A DNA stretch of 64,000 nt from an uncultured Bacteroides sp. (GCA_944322275.1 CALUOV010000002.1:1-64000), one strand, 5' to 3'; counted from the stretch's first letter, positions 1 through 9,522 are shown. Notes: generated from the letters alone by a model not told the origin. Numbers and translations are program-made.

Positions 1-1
1 G

Positions 2-1276
2 AAACCGGATCCCAACGGACCGACTTCACTCTACTTCTTCAAGACGGCCGTAGAGCCGCATATCGGTGATGTGCAATACTTTAAAGTGATGAGCGGCAAA
101 GTGCATGAGGGAGACGACTTTACTAATGCAGACCGTGGCTCGAAGGAGCGCATCGCCCAAATATATACCTGCGCCGGTGCTAACCGCATCAAGGTAGAGG
201 AAATGGTAGCCGGAGACATTGGTTGCACCGTAAAGCTGAAAGATGTACACACGGGCAACACGCTGAACGGCAAGGGGGCTGAAAACCGTTTCAACTTCAT
301 CAAATATCCTAATCCGAAGTATTCGCGTGCTATCAAGGCCGTCAACGAGAGTGAGACGGAGAAAATGATGGCTGTGCTGAACCGTATGCGTGAGGAAGAC
401 CCAACGTGGATTGTGGACCAATCCAAGGAGTTGCGCCAGACCATTGTCTACGGTCAGGGCGAATTTCACCTGCGTACGTTAAAGTGGCGTTTGGAGAACA
501 ACGAGAAAATTATGGTGAAGTACGAGGAACCGCGCATTCCTTATCGCGAAACCATCACGAAAGCGGCCCGTGCGGACTACCGTCACAAGAAACAATCGGG
601 TGGTGCAGGCCAGTTTGGCGAAGTGCATCTCATTGTGGAGCCTTATTATGAAGGCATGCCCGCACCGGACACCTATAAGTTCAACGGTCAGGAGTTTAAG
701 ATGAATGTCAAGGGTACGGAAGAAATCCCGTTGGAGTGGGGTGGTAAGCTGGTGTTTGTTAATTGTGTGGTAGGCGGTGCCATCGATGCGCGCTTTATGC
801 CCGCTATCTTGAAGGGAGTCATGTCCCGCATGGAGCAGGGTCCGCTGACCGGTTCGTATGCCCGTGATGTCCGCGTCATCGTTTACGATGGTAAGATGCA
901 CCCGGTAGACTCTAACGAAATCTCCTTCATGCTGGCAGGACGCAATGCTTTCAGCGAAGCATTTAAGAACGCCGGACCTAAGATTCTAGAGCCTATCTAC
1001 GATGTGGAAGTCTTTGTGCCTTCGGACAAGATGGGTGACGTGATGAGCGATCTGCAAGGACGTCGTGCCATGATAATGGGTATGAGCAGCGAGGCCGGTT
1101 ATGAAAAACTGATAGCCAAGGTGCCTCTAAAGGAAATGTCGACTTATTCCACTGCATTGAGCTCTCTGACAGGCGGACGCGCTTCGTTTATCATGAAGTT
1201 CGCCAGTTACGAACTTGTGCCTGGCGATGTGCAGGATAAACTTATTAAGGAATTTGAGGCTAGTCAGGCAGAGTGA
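2..1276 (+). CDS. Elongation factor G-like GTPase, C-terminal part (5' truncated by window edge)
   Basis: The reading frame is open from base 2, so the gene begins before the window. About 424 residues are visible, from the end of domain II through domains III, IV and V. The domain IV signature is present as YRETI followed by QSGGAGQFG, close to the canonical QSGGRGQYG of translocases, and the C-terminal EF-G fold follows (MGDVMSDLQGRRAMIMGM). Domain IV carries extra residues compared with the standard factor (the stretch around EFKMNVKGTEEIPLEWGG), so this looks like the divergent second EF-G known in Bacteroides (EF-G2/FusA2) rather than the housekeeping copy. This paralogue assignment is inference because the G domain is outside the window. 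It ends with TGA and is followed by a hairpin terminator. Confidence 0.85.
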   Translation, partial: KPDPNGPTSLYFFKTAVEPHIGDVQYFKVMSGKVHEGDDFTNADRGSKERIAQIYTCAGANRIKVEEMVAGDIGCTVKLKDVHTGNTLNGKGAENRFNFIKYPNPKYSRAIKAVNESETEKMMAVLNRMREEDPTWIVDQSKELRQTIVYGQGEFHLRTLKWRLENNEKIMVKYEEPRIPYRETITKAARADYRHKKQSGGAGQFGEVHLIVEPYYEGMPAPDTYKFNGQEFKMNVKGTEEIPLEWGGKLVFVNCVVGGAIDARFMPAILKGVMSRMEQGPLTGSYARDVRVIVYDGKMHPVDSNEISFMLAGRNAFSEAFKNAGPKILEPIYDVEVFVPSDKMGDVMSDLQGRRAMIMGMSSEAGYEKLIAKVPLKEMSTYSTALSSLTGGRASFIMKFASYELVPGDVQDKLIKEFEASQAE

Positions 1277-1352
1277 GTATGATAGCCTTGACGCATTTTA
1301 GAAATATAAAATACTTGTAATTCATCGTTTTCATAGATTTTTTTGTTAAGAG

Positions 1353-1389
1353 CCGTTGTCTCGTTTAACGCGGGGCGACGGTTTTTTTT
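1353..1389 (+). terminator. Intrinsic terminator after the EF-G-like gene
   Basis: Eleven-base arms (1353-1363 and 1371-1381) pair with a few G-U pairs around a 7-base loop and are followed by eight Ts. Confidence 0.75.
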
Positions 1390-1442
1390 CATTTTAATAT
1401 AAAAAAACGGGATAAATGTGAATGAAATTATTAATTTTTTAT

Positions 1443-1584
1443 TAATTTTGCAAACGCTTCGCTCCTATAGAGGTTGTAATGTACGTGGTAAAACCTAAAA
1501 GTCTCGATTCGGTTAATTTTGCTCCGGATGGCCGTTAAAACTGGTTAATCGGTTAGGAATGTTAATTAGGGACTGTTAATTTTG
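1443..1584 (+). promoter_or_regulatory. Three TAATTTTG (-7 type) boxes upstream of rprX
   Basis: Exact TAnnTTTG words occur at 1443-1450, 1514-1521 and 1577-1584. The last ends five bases before the rprX ATG. The stretch 1511-1584 also repeats GTTAAT-type words several times, which could be regulator binding sites. No clear -33 TTG at the usual 19-21 bp spacing accompanies any of the three. This, with the terminator, is all I see in the 313-base gap. Confidence 0.45.
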
Positions 1585-1589
1585 CGGGT

Positions 1590-3137
1590 ATGAAAAAGTC
1601 TACGATTTGGATATTAGGTGTTATTATGGGTCTTTCGTTCCTCAGTCTGCTCTATTTGCAGATTGGTTACATGGAGGAAATCGTAAAGATGCGTAACGAG
1701 CAGTTCGATGAGTCTGTGAAGCGAGCTTTGATGGCGGCTTCCAAAGACGTGGAGTCGGCTGAAGTGGCTCGTTGGTTACGTGAGGACCTCTCGGAAGCCG
1801 AACAAAAGGCTTGGGCCCAAGCGCAAGGAAGCGAAAGCGGAGTAATGCAGAGTCGCAAGTTTCTCTTCAGAGCTCCCGATGGCACATTACATTCGTCTGT
1901 GGAGTTGAAGACGTTCACCAACAAGCCATCGCCCTTGCCGCGCGCCATGATTTCGCGTAAGCACGGTGCCAAGACCATTCCGCAAACCGCCCGTTCATAT
2001 GCTGACATGCTGAAGAACCGCTACCTTTACCAACGTGCGTTGGTGGATGATGTAGTGTTCAACATGCTCTACCATGCCAGTGACAAACCCATAGAGGAAC
2101 GTGTCAACTTCAAGAATCTGGACCAATACATTAAGTCTGGTTTGATTGATAACGGTATAGGGAATTTTGATTATCACTTCAAGGTGCTGGACTCTGACGG
2201 GCGTGAAGTGTATCGTTGCTCGGACTATACGGACGAGGGAAGTGAGAGTTCCTACTCCCAGCCCCTTTTCCTCAATGACCCTCCTGCGCGGATGAGTCTT
2301 GTGATGGTACATTTTCCAGGCAAGAAGGATTATATCTTTGACTCGGTCAGTTTCATGATACCCTCGTTGATATTTACCGTGGTGCTGCTCATCACGTTCA
2401 TTTTCACGATATATATCGTCTTTCGTCAAAAGAGGTTGACAGAAATGAAGAATGACTTCATCAATAACATGACGCACGAGTTTAAGACCCCTATATCCAC
2501 TATCTCGTTGGCTGCTCAAATGCTGAACGACCCTGCTGTGGGTAAGTCTCCCGCTATGTTTCAGCACATATCGGGCGTCATCAATGACGAGACTAAGCGC
2601 CTGCGTTTTCAGGTGGAAAAGGTGTTACAGATGTCCATGTTCGACCGTCAGAAGGCTACTTTGAAGCCTAAGGAGTTGGATGCCAACGAGCTGATACGGG
2701 GTGTAATACATACTTTCGCCTTAAAGGTGGAACGCTACAATGGCACTATCGACTCTGAGCTGAACGCCACAGACGTCAACATCTTTGCCGATGAGATGCA
2801 CCTGACGAATGTGATATTTAATTTGATGGACAACGCCGTGAAGTACAAACGTCCCGATGTGAACCTGCACTTGTTGGTGAAGACTTGGAATGAGCCGGGT
2901 AAGTTCATGATATCCGTACAGGACAACGGAATAGGTATTAAGAAAGAAAATTTGAAAAAAATATTCGAGAAATTCTACCGCGTGCATACAGGTAATCTGC
3001 ACGATGTGAAAGGTTTCGGCTTGGGTCTGGCCTACGTGAAGAAAATCATTGTAGAGCACAAAGGCACCATACGTGCCGAAAGTGAGCCGAATGTGGGAAC
3101 TAAATTTATTATTGCATTACCTTTACTTAAAAACTGA
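1590..3137 (+). CDS. rprX: Sensor histidine kinase RprX
   Basis: A 515-residue membrane sensor kinase. A membrane segment lies near residues 6-26, an extracytoplasmic sensor region spans about 30-250, and a second membrane segment lies at about 254-278. The HisKA phospho-acceptor is His296 in NNMTHEFKTPI. An HATPase domain follows with the N-box (FNLMDNAVKY), G1 (DNGIGI) and G2 (GFGLGLAYV) motifs. It should autophosphorylate and pass phosphate to RprY, whose gene starts five bases after this stop codon, so the two are one operon. The pair matches the RprX/RprY system described in Bacteroides fragilis. The ATG at 1590 is the only start that precedes the first membrane segment, and a promoter-like TAATTTTG box lies only five bases upstream of it. 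Confidence 0.9.
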   Translation: MKKSTIWILGVIMGLSFLSLLYLQIGYMEEIVKMRNEQFDESVKRALMAASKDVESAEVARWLREDLSEAEQKAWAQAQGSESGVMQSRKFLFRAPDGTLHSSVELKTFTNKPSPLPRAMISRKHGAKTIPQTARSYADMLKNRYLYQRALVDDVVFNMLYHASDKPIEERVNFKNLDQYIKSGLIDNGIGNFDYHFKVLDSDGREVYRCSDYTDEGSESSYSQPLFLNDPPARMSLVMVHFPGKKDYIFDSVSFMIPSLIFTVVLLITFIFTIYIVFRQKRLTEMKNDFINNMTHEFKTPISTISLAAQMLNDPAVGKSPAMFQHISGVINDETKRLRFQVEKVLQMSMFDRQKATLKPKELDANELIRGVIHTFALKVERYNGTIDSELNATDVNIFADEMHLTNVIFNLMDNAVKYKRPDVNLHLLVKTWNEPGKFMISVQDNGIGIKKENLKKIFEKFYRVHTGNLHDVKGFGLGLAYVKKIIVEHKGTIRAESEPNVGTKFIIALPLLKN

Positions 3138-3142
3138 TTGAT

Positions 3143-3844
3143 ATGGACGAGAAATTGCGTATTTTATTGTGCGAAGACGATGAAAATCTGGGTATGCTCT
3201 TGCGTGAGTATTTGCAGGCTAAGGGCTATGCCGCGGAGTTGTATCCCGATGGGGAAGCCGGTTATAAGGCTTTTTTAAAAAACAAGTATGATCTATGTGT
3301 ATTTGACGTGATGATGCCGAAAAAAGATGGCTTCACCCTGGCGCAGGAGGTACGTGCTGCCAACGCCGAGATACCCATCATTTTTCTGACCGCCAAGACA
3401 CTGAAGGAAGACATTCTGGAAGGATTCAAGATAGGAGCGGATGATTACATCACCAAGCCTTTCAGCATGGAAGAGTTAGTGTTCAGAATTGAAGCTATTC
3501 TGCGTCGTGTACGTGGTAAGAAGAATAAGGAGAGCAATATCTACAAGATAGGTAAGTTCACTTTCGACACCCAAAAGCAGATACTTTCCACGGCCGAGAA
3601 GCAAACGAAGCTTACCACGAAAGAGTCTGAGCTATTGGGGTTGCTTTGTGCGCATGCTAATGAAATCCTTCAACGCGACTTCGCCTTGAAAACCATTTGG
3701 ATAGATGATAACTACTTTAACGCCCGAAGCATGGACGTATACATCACAAAGCTTCGCAAGCACTTGAAGGAGGATGACACTATCGAGATTATCAATATTC
3801 ATGGTAAAGGCTACAAACTTATCGTGCCAGAACCGGAAAGTTGA
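3143..3844 (+). CDS. rprY: Response regulator RprY (OmpR/PhoB family)
   Basis: A 233-residue two-domain regulator. The receiver domain (about 1-120) has the acidic pocket Glu11-Asp12-Asp13, the phospho-acceptor Asp55 in VFDVMMP, and the conserved Lys105 in YITKPF. The C-terminal half is an OmpR-type winged helix ending in the typical NIHGKGYKL. It is the expected DNA-binding partner of RprX, five bases downstream. A strong hairpin closes the operon. Confidence 0.92.
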   Translation: MDEKLRILLCEDDENLGMLLREYLQAKGYAAELYPDGEAGYKAFLKNKYDLCVFDVMMPKKDGFTLAQEVRAANAEIPIIFLTAKTLKEDILEGFKIGADDYITKPFSMEELVFRIEAILRRVRGKKNKESNIYKIGKFTFDTQKQILSTAEKQTKLTTKESELLGLLCAHANEILQRDFALKTIWIDDNYFNARSMDVYITKLRKHLKEDDTIEIINIHGKGYKLIVPEPES

Positions 3845-3866
3845 TATGACAGAAAGAAACAGAACG

Positions 3867-3936
3867 CAGAGGCACAAGGACACTGAGCTATTTCCTTTTT
3901 TAGTTTTTCCAGTGTCCTAGTGCCTCTGTATTTTTT
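3867..3936. terminator. Bidirectional terminator between rprY and manA
   Basis: Nineteen-base arms (3867-3885 and 3910-3928) pair with one mismatch, and a T run follows on the plus strand. It lies between the convergent 3' ends of rprY and manA and could serve both. The arm word CAGAGGCAC resembles interspersed intergenic repeats of Bacteroides genomes. Confidence 0.8.
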
Positions 3937-3950
3937 AATTGATGTTGAAT

Positions 3951-4922
3951 TTATACATAAGTTTCCAGTAGTTTTACTTTCTCTTGTGGGACGATGCTCA
4001 ACGATTGAGTAGTGGCAGGAAACAGTATGGTTTCACCAGCTTGCAGCGTTAGCTCGTTCCCTTCATTATCTGTCATCTGGCAAACTCCTTCCACGCAAAT
4101 AAAGATGACGAACGAGTCCAGTTCCGAATAATCGCAAGTAATTCCTTCGGTCATGTCATATAGGGAAGTGGTGAAGTAGGGGGTGGCTACGACCTCCACC
4201 GGTTCATTTACTTCCGCCTCGTAATGTGTGCGGAAATCGTCTTGCACATCAGCGAAGTTGATGGCTTCCAGTGCTTGGGAGGTATGCAGTTCTCGCGTAT
4301 GTCCGTTGGCATCCTTGCGGTTATAGTCGAAGATGCGGTATGTAATATCCGAGGTTTGTTGAATCTCTGCCACAAGCGAACCCGCTCCGATGCCATGTAC
4401 CCGCCCCGCAGGCACGTAGAACACATCGCCGGCCGTAATGTCTGTAGCTTGGAGCACTTCAGCGAAAGTACCGTCATGTACCCGTTCCTTATATTCGCGC
4501 GGGGTGATTTGCCGGGAAAAACCAGAAATGAGCCGTGCGCCTTTATCGGCCGATATGACATACCACATTTCATTCTTTCCGAAACTATTGTGGCGTTTGC
4601 GAGCCAATTCATCGTCAGGATGCACCTGGATGGAAAGGTCTTGTTTAGCGTCAATAAACTTAATGAGCAATGGAAATTTATTTCCAAACCGGGCATAGTT
4701 GGATTCACCCATCAACTCTTCCCGATAGTGGCGCACCATCTCGGATAACGTGCGTCCTTTATCGGCACCATTAGCCACAATGGATTCACTGCCTTCTATT
4801 GCTGATACTTCCCAACTTTCGCCAACATGATCCAACGAAACCTGTAAATGTTTAAAAGGGATAATCTTGTCCCCTCCCCAAAGAGTCTGCTTCAGGATGG
4901 GCTCAAATTTTAAAGGATACAT
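3951..4922 (-). CDS. manA: Mannose-6-phosphate isomerase, class I
   Basis: A 323-residue cupin-fold isomerase interconverting mannose-6-phosphate and fructose-6-phosphate. It starts MYPLKFEPILKQTLWGG, typical of the family, and contains the zinc-site motif QVHPDDE and the second conserved block VPAGRVHGIGAG. The frame could extend upstream to a TTG at 4955, but the ATG at 4922 is preferred because it gives the usual family N-terminus and leaves room for a promoter box at 4953-4960. It is transcribed away from the galactose operon. Confidence 0.9.
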   Translation of the reverse strand: MYPLKFEPILKQTLWGGDKIIPFKHLQVSLDHVGESWEVSAIEGSESIVANGADKGRTLSEMVRHYREELMGESNYARFGNKFPLLIKFIDAKQDLSIQVHPDDELARKRHNSFGKNEMWYVISADKGARLISGFSRQITPREYKERVHDGTFAEVLQATDITAGDVFYVPAGRVHGIGAGSLVAEIQQTSDITYRIFDYNRKDANGHTRELHTSQALEAINFADVQDDFRTHYEAEVNEPVEVVATPYFTTSLYDMTEGITCDYSELDSFVIFICVEGVCQMTDNEGNELTLQAGETILFPATTQSLSIVPQEKVKLLETYV

Positions 4923-4952
4923 TTTAATTTTTATTTTTTGAAATTGCAGGCA

Positions 4953-4960
4953 CAAACATA
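4953..4960 (-). promoter_or_regulatory. -7 box of manA
   Basis: TATGTTTG on the minus strand matches TAnnTTTG, about 30 bases before the chosen ATG. No clear -33 element is seen. Confidence 0.5.
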
Positions 4961-4975
4961 CAAAAAAATCTCAGT

Positions 4976-4983
4976 TATTTTTG
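4976..4983 (+). promoter_or_regulatory. -7 box of the galM operon
   Basis: TATTTTTG matches TAnnTTTG and lies back to back with the manA box, so the two operons diverge from about 50 bases of DNA. It supports a galM start at 5025 or 5037 rather than at 4938. Confidence 0.5.
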
Positions 4984-5036
4984 GGAGAACAAAAGAAAAT
5001 CTGTTTATTTGCAATAAATTTAATATGTACCATGAT

Positions 5037-6134
5037 ATGACAAGTTCTATTACACCCCAAGGAAACCTGTCCGGATTGAAAAGGGAAGATTTCCAAAAAA
5101 CGATAGATCAAAAAGAAACGGATTTATTTATCCTGAGAAACAAGTTAGGGATGGAGGTCGCAGTTACCAATTACGGATGTGCCATCCTATCCATTATGGT
5201 TCCTGACAAGAAGGGTCAATATGCTAATGTAATTTTAGGACACGACTCAATTGAACACGTCATTAATAGTCCGGAACCATTCTTGAACACTACCATCGGA
5301 CGGTATGGAAACCGGATAGCCAAAGGACATTTCACGCTCTACGGTGAGGAACACCAGTTGACTATCAACAACGGGCCCAATTCTTTGCATGGCGGACCTA
5401 CCGGATTTCATACCCGTGTTTGGGATGCCTTACAACCGGATGAGCAAACTTTGAAGTTCCGCTATCTCTCGGCCGATGGGGAAGAAGGATTCCCTGGTAA
5501 TCTGAAAGTAAAGATGTCCTATCGTTTGGCCGAGGATGACAATGCATTGACTATTGAGTATCGGGCCACTACGGACAAAGCTACTATTGTGAATCTTACC
5601 AATCACGGTTTCTTCAATTTGGCTGGTATCGCCAATCCTACTTCCACGGTTCTCAACCAACTAGTGACGATCAACGCTGATTATTACGTTCCTATTGATG
5701 ATGTTTCCATTCCTACAGGCGAAATTCTGAGAGTAGAAGGTACTCCTATGGATTTTCGTACACCGCATAGCATTGGTGAGCGCATTAATGAAAACTTTCA
5801 ACAGCTTGTGAATGGCAACGGATATGACCATTGTTATGTATTGAACAAGACCGAGGCTGGTGAGCTTTCTTTGGCGGCAACCTGCATTGATCCGGAAAGC
5901 GGACGAATCATGGAGGTATACACTACGGAGAACGGTATACAGCTCTATACGGGCAACTGGTTGAACGGTTTTACCGGTGCCCATGGCGCGACCTATCCCG
6001 CTCGAAGTGCCGTATGTTTTGAAGCTCAGTGTTTTCCCGATACACCCAACAAACCTCATTTCCCGTCAGCTGTATTGCTTCCTGGTGATGAATACCAACA
6101 GGTGACGATTTATAAGTTTGGCGTTACGAAGTAA
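5037..6134 (+). CDS. galM: Aldose 1-epimerase (galactose mutarotase)
   Basis: Interconverts the alpha and beta anomers of galactose or glucose so that galactokinase receives the alpha form. About 365 residues from the chosen start. Family motifs include NYGCAI, GRYGNRIAKG, NSLHGG, LTNHGFFNLAG with the active-site histidine, and the C-terminal YTTENGIQLYTGNWL. The frame is open from 4938, but upstream residues look like untranslated leader. ATGs at 5025 and 5037 are both possible; MTSSITPQ at 5037 is chosen. First gene of the galM-transporter-galK operon, 50 bases before the next gene. Confidence 0.88.
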   Translation: MTSSITPQGNLSGLKREDFQKTIDQKETDLFILRNKLGMEVAVTNYGCAILSIMVPDKKGQYANVILGHDSIEHVINSPEPFLNTTIGRYGNRIAKGHFTLYGEEHQLTINNGPNSLHGGPTGFHTRVWDALQPDEQTLKFRYLSADGEEGFPGNLKVKMSYRLAEDDNALTIEYRATTDKATIVNLTNHGFFNLAGIANPTSTVLNQLVTINADYYVPIDDVSIPTGEILRVEGTPMDFRTPHSIGERINENFQQLVNGNGYDHCYVLNKTEAGELSLAATCIDPESGRIMEVYTTENGIQLYTGNWLNGFTGAHGATYPARSAVCFEAQCFPDTPNKPHFPSAVLLPGDEYQQVTIYKFGVTK

Positions 6135-6184
6135 AATGATTTAGACTATTAACCAACTCATTAATATTTTAGATTTTAAGAACC

Positions 6185-7498
6185 ATGTCACAACAAAAGC
6201 AGAATGGTAATATCATTGCCATTATTACTATGATTTTCCTTTTCGGTATGATTGCGTTTGTCACAAATCTTGCGGCACCGATGGGGATTGTGTTGAAAAA
6301 TCAGTTTTCCGTTTCCAATGCGCTTGGAATGCTTGGAAACTTGGGTAACTTTATCGCATACGCTGTAATGGGTATTCCCAGCGGTATCTTGTTGACCCGT
6401 GTGGGATATAAGAAAACGGCTCTTATCGCTGTGGCCGTAGGATTCATTGGCGTTGGCATTCAGTATCTTTCAGGTCATGCCAGCTCCTCCTCCGCATTCG
6501 GTGTTTATCTGATTGGAGCATTTGTTTCCGGTTTCTCCATGTGCTTGCTCAATAGTGTTGTAAATCCGATGTTGAACTCATTGGGCGGTGAAGGAAACAA
6601 GGGTAATCAGCTCATTCAGGTGGGTGGATCGTTCAACTCCATCATGGCTACCATCACGCCTATGTTCGTAGGTATCTTGATTGCCGGTTCGGTAGAGAAA
6701 GCTACGATCTCTCAGATCTTCCCCGTGATGTACACGGCGATGGCAGTGTTTGCTTTTGCGTTCTTCGTACTGCTGTTTGTCCATATTCCCGAACCGCGTA
6801 CCACTTCCAAAAGTGATGAGCCTATTGGTAAGTTGATGAAAGGTGCGCTCAAGTTCCGTCACTTTGTATTGGGCGCTTTTGCCATATTCGTATATGTGGG
6901 TGTTGAAGTGGGTGTGCCGGGCACCTTGAACCTTTTCTTGACCGAATCTGTAGCTAAGGGTGGTGCGGGTATCACGACTACAATTTCTGGATTTGTGGTA
7001 GGAACATATTTCCTGTTGATGCTCGTTGGACGTCTTGCCGGTGCTTCCTTTGGAGCCAGGGTGTCAAGCCGCACGATGATGATTGTCACTTCCGGTGTTG
7101 GCTTGGTATTGGTGTTGTTGGCCATCTTCTCTTCTACAAGTACATTAGTCAACTTACCGGTGTTGCAGCAGAGTGCTACGGGAGGTCTTTCATTTGGTTT
7201 GGCAGAAGTACCCATTAATGCCATGTATTTGGTTCTTGTGGGGCTTTGTGCTTCCATTATGTGGGGTAGCATTTTCAATCTGGCGGTAGAAGGTTTGGGC
7301 AAATACTTGGCTGCCGCTTCCGGTCTGTTCATGGTGTTGGTTTGCGGTGGAGGTATCCTTCCGCTTATTCAAGGCTGGCTGGCCGATGTCGCCGGGTTTA
7401 TGAACAGCTATTGGGTTATTATTTTTGCGCTTGCTTACCTGTTGTTCTACGGACTTATTGGTTGCAAGAATGTCAACAAGGATATTCCGGTAGATTGA
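6185..7498 (+). CDS. MFS sugar (glucose/galactose) transporter
   Basis: A 437-residue major-facilitator permease of the fucose/galactose/glucose:H+ symporter type, with about twelve hydrophobic segments and the loop motif SGILLTRVGYKK between the second and third. It starts without a cleavable signal (MSQQKQNGN before the first helix). Its position between galM and galK, 50 and 76 bases from each, argues that it imports galactose and/or glucose across the inner membrane. The exact sugar is inferred from context. Confidence 0.85.
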   Translation: MSQQKQNGNIIAIITMIFLFGMIAFVTNLAAPMGIVLKNQFSVSNALGMLGNLGNFIAYAVMGIPSGILLTRVGYKKTALIAVAVGFIGVGIQYLSGHASSSSAFGVYLIGAFVSGFSMCLLNSVVNPMLNSLGGEGNKGNQLIQVGGSFNSIMATITPMFVGILIAGSVEKATISQIFPVMYTAMAVFAFAFFVLLFVHIPEPRTTSKSDEPIGKLMKGALKFRHFVLGAFAIFVYVGVEVGVPGTLNLFLTESVAKGGAGITTTISGFVVGTYFLLMLVGRLAGASFGARVSSRTMMIVTSGVGLVLVLLAIFSSTSTLVNLPVLQQSATGGLSFGLAEVPINAMYLVLVGLCASIMWGSIFNLAVEGLGKYLAAASGLFMVLVCGGGILPLIQGWLADVAGFMNSYWVIIFALAYLLFYGLIGCKNVNKDIPVD

Positions 7499-7574
7499 AA
7501 AGAATGACTTTTCCTGAAAAAGAAAATATAGATAGAGGTAATTTAAATTATTCACCTATTAAATTATAAGTATC

Positions 7575-8729
7575 ATGGATATTGAACACGTAAGAAGTCG
7601 TTTCATCAAGCATTTTGATGGGACTACGGGAGCTGTTTATGCTTCTCCGGGACGCATAAACCTGATTGGAGAACATACTGACTACAATGGTGGTTTTGTA
7701 TTCCCTGGCGCAATAGACAAAGGTATGATAGCGGAGATTAAGCCTAATGGGACAAAGACAGTCAAAGCTTATTCTATCGATCTGAAAGATTATGTAGAAT
7801 TCGGGCTGAATGAGGAAGATGCTCCTCGTGCCAGCTGGGCAAGATATATCTTTGGTGTGTGTCGTGAAATGATTAAACGCGGTGTAGATGTGCAAGGATT
7901 CAATACGGCTTTTGCCGGTGATGTGCCTTTGGGCGCAGGCATGTCTTCGTCCGCGGCTTTGGAGAGTACATATGCCTATGCTTTGAACGATTTATTCGGC
8001 GATAACAAGATTGACAAGTTCGAGCTTGCTAAGGTAGGCCAGGCTACGGAGCACAACTATTGCGGAGTAAATTGTGGTATCATGGATCAGTTCGCTTCCG
8101 TATTCGGTAAGAAGGGTAAGCTTATTCGTTTGGATTGCCGATCCTTGGAATATCAGTATTATCCATTCGAACCGGTGGGTTACAGATTGGTATTGGTAGA
8201 CTCTGTGGTTAAACATGAGTTGGCATCTTCGGCTTATAATAAGCGCCGTCAGAGTTGTGAGGCCGTAGTGGCCGCTGTACAAGCTAGGCATCCGCATGTA
8301 GAATTCCTGCGTGACTGTACGATGGAGATGTTGGAAGAAGTAAAAGCCGAAGTATCCGAAGAAGATTACATGCGTGCCGAATACGTCATTGAAGAAATCC
8401 AACGTGTGCTTGATGTGTGTGATGCCTTAGAGAAAGGTGATTACGAAACAGTAGGCCAGAAGATGTATGAGACTCACCATGGCATGAGCAAACTCTATGA
8501 AGTAAGTTGCGAAGAATTGGATTTCTTGAACGACATAGCTTTCGATTGTGGCGTAACGGGTTCACGTGTCATGGGTGGAGGTTTTGGCGGATGTACTATT
8601 AATTTGGTAAAGGACGAACTCTACTCTACGTTCATCGAACGGGCTAAGGAAGAATTCAAAAAGAAATTTGGCAGAAGCCCCAAAATCTACGATGTAGTTA
8701 TCAGCGATGGTTCCCGTAGATTGGAATAA
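7575..8729 (+). CDS. galK: Galactokinase
   Basis: Phosphorylates alpha-galactose with ATP at C1, the first committed step of the Leloir pathway. 384 residues with the GHMP-kinase motifs in order: the galactokinase signature GRINLIGEHTDYNGG near the N-terminus, the ATP loop GAGMSSSAALE, and the C-terminal GGFGGCTI. Last gene of the galactose operon, followed by a long imperfect hairpin. Confidence 0.95.
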   Translation: MDIEHVRSRFIKHFDGTTGAVYASPGRINLIGEHTDYNGGFVFPGAIDKGMIAEIKPNGTKTVKAYSIDLKDYVEFGLNEEDAPRASWARYIFGVCREMIKRGVDVQGFNTAFAGDVPLGAGMSSSAALESTYAYALNDLFGDNKIDKFELAKVGQATEHNYCGVNCGIMDQFASVFGKKGKLIRLDCRSLEYQYYPFEPVGYRLVLVDSVVKHELASSAYNKRRQSCEAVVAAVQARHPHVEFLRDCTMEMLEEVKAEVSEEDYMRAEYVIEEIQRVLDVCDALEKGDYETVGQKMYETHHGMSKLYEVSCEELDFLNDIAFDCGVTGSRVMGGGFGGCTINLVKDELYSTFIERAKEEFKKKFGRSPKIYDVVISDGSRRLE

Positions 8730-8767
8730 ATTAAGTATGTACTTATAAGAAAAAGTTTGTTTTTTAT

Positions 8768-8820
8768 TTAGGCGCGGATTCTCAGACTTGTTAAGTCTCC
8801 GGATTCCGCGTCTAATTTAT
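8768..8820 (+). terminator. Hairpin terminator after galK
   Basis: Imperfect inverted repeat: TTAGGCGCGG at 8768 pairs with CCGCGTCTAA ending at 8814, and AGACTT with AAGTCT inside. The T tract after it is weak. The rest of the gap to 9090 shows no clear consensus promoter or repeat. Confidence 0.6.
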
Positions 8821-9090
8821 ATCTATATTTGGCAGAGCCTCTGACGATATGTCACATTCCTGTCAACACCTTCCTGAGGCGGTCGGCTAATAAAGGATGC
8901 GTAGGTTTAAAAGTGGTGCCTTATCATTTAAAATGCTTTTCACAAGTTTAAAATCATGTTCCGGCATCTGACAAGATTGTCCGGTCGGTATGGTATTTGT
9001 AAGATCTTAGGCGAACACCGAAACCGAAAGGTGGAGGGGTTCAGAAAGTATTTTGATTATAAAACAACTTAAAAATAGGAGATTACAACT

Positions 9091-9522
9091 ATGACACCGA
9101 TGAGAAAGTACAACAATCAGAATTGGTTACCGAGTATCTTTAATGATTTCTTTGATAACGATTGGATGGTAAGAACCAACGCAACGGCACCCGCTATCAA
9201 CGTCATTGAGAATGAAAACGATTACAAAGTAGAAGTTGCCGCTCCGGGCATGACGAAAGAAGACTTCAACGTTCATTTGGGCGAAGACAATGAATTGGTC
9301 ATCACCATGGAGAAGAAGAATGAGACAAAGGATGAAGGCAACAAGAAGTATCTGCGTCGTGAGTTCTCATATAGCAAGTTTGAACAGGCTTTTGTTCTGC
9401 CTGAAGATGTTGAAAAAGACAAAATCAGTGCCAATGTCAATGATGGTGTCTTAACCATTGACCTTCCGAAACGCACACCAGAAGAGAAAGCTAAAGTAAA
9501 TCGTGTGATTGAGATTCATTAA
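9091..9522 (+). CDS. Small heat-shock protein (Hsp20/alpha-crystallin family)
   Basis: A 143-residue cytoplasmic chaperone that would hold unfolding proteins without ATP. The N-terminus is short (about 35 residues, including SIFNDFF), followed by an alpha-crystallin domain with the family signature NDGVLTIDLPKR near residue 120 and a short tail ending in VIEIH. Length is typical. It is a single-gene unit: a long empty 5' region lies before it and a strong terminator after it. Confidence 0.92.
   Translation: MTPMRKYNNQNWLPSIFNDFFDNDWMVRTNATAPAINVIENENDYKVEVAAPGMTKEDFNVHLGEDNELVITMEKKNETKDEGNKKYLRREFSYSKFEQAFVLPEDVEKDKISANVNDGVLTIDLPKRTPEEKAKVNRVIEIH

Noticed and set aside
4923..4955. Longer manA start at 4955
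   Set aside because: It would use TTG, run across a promoter box and add residues not typical of the family.
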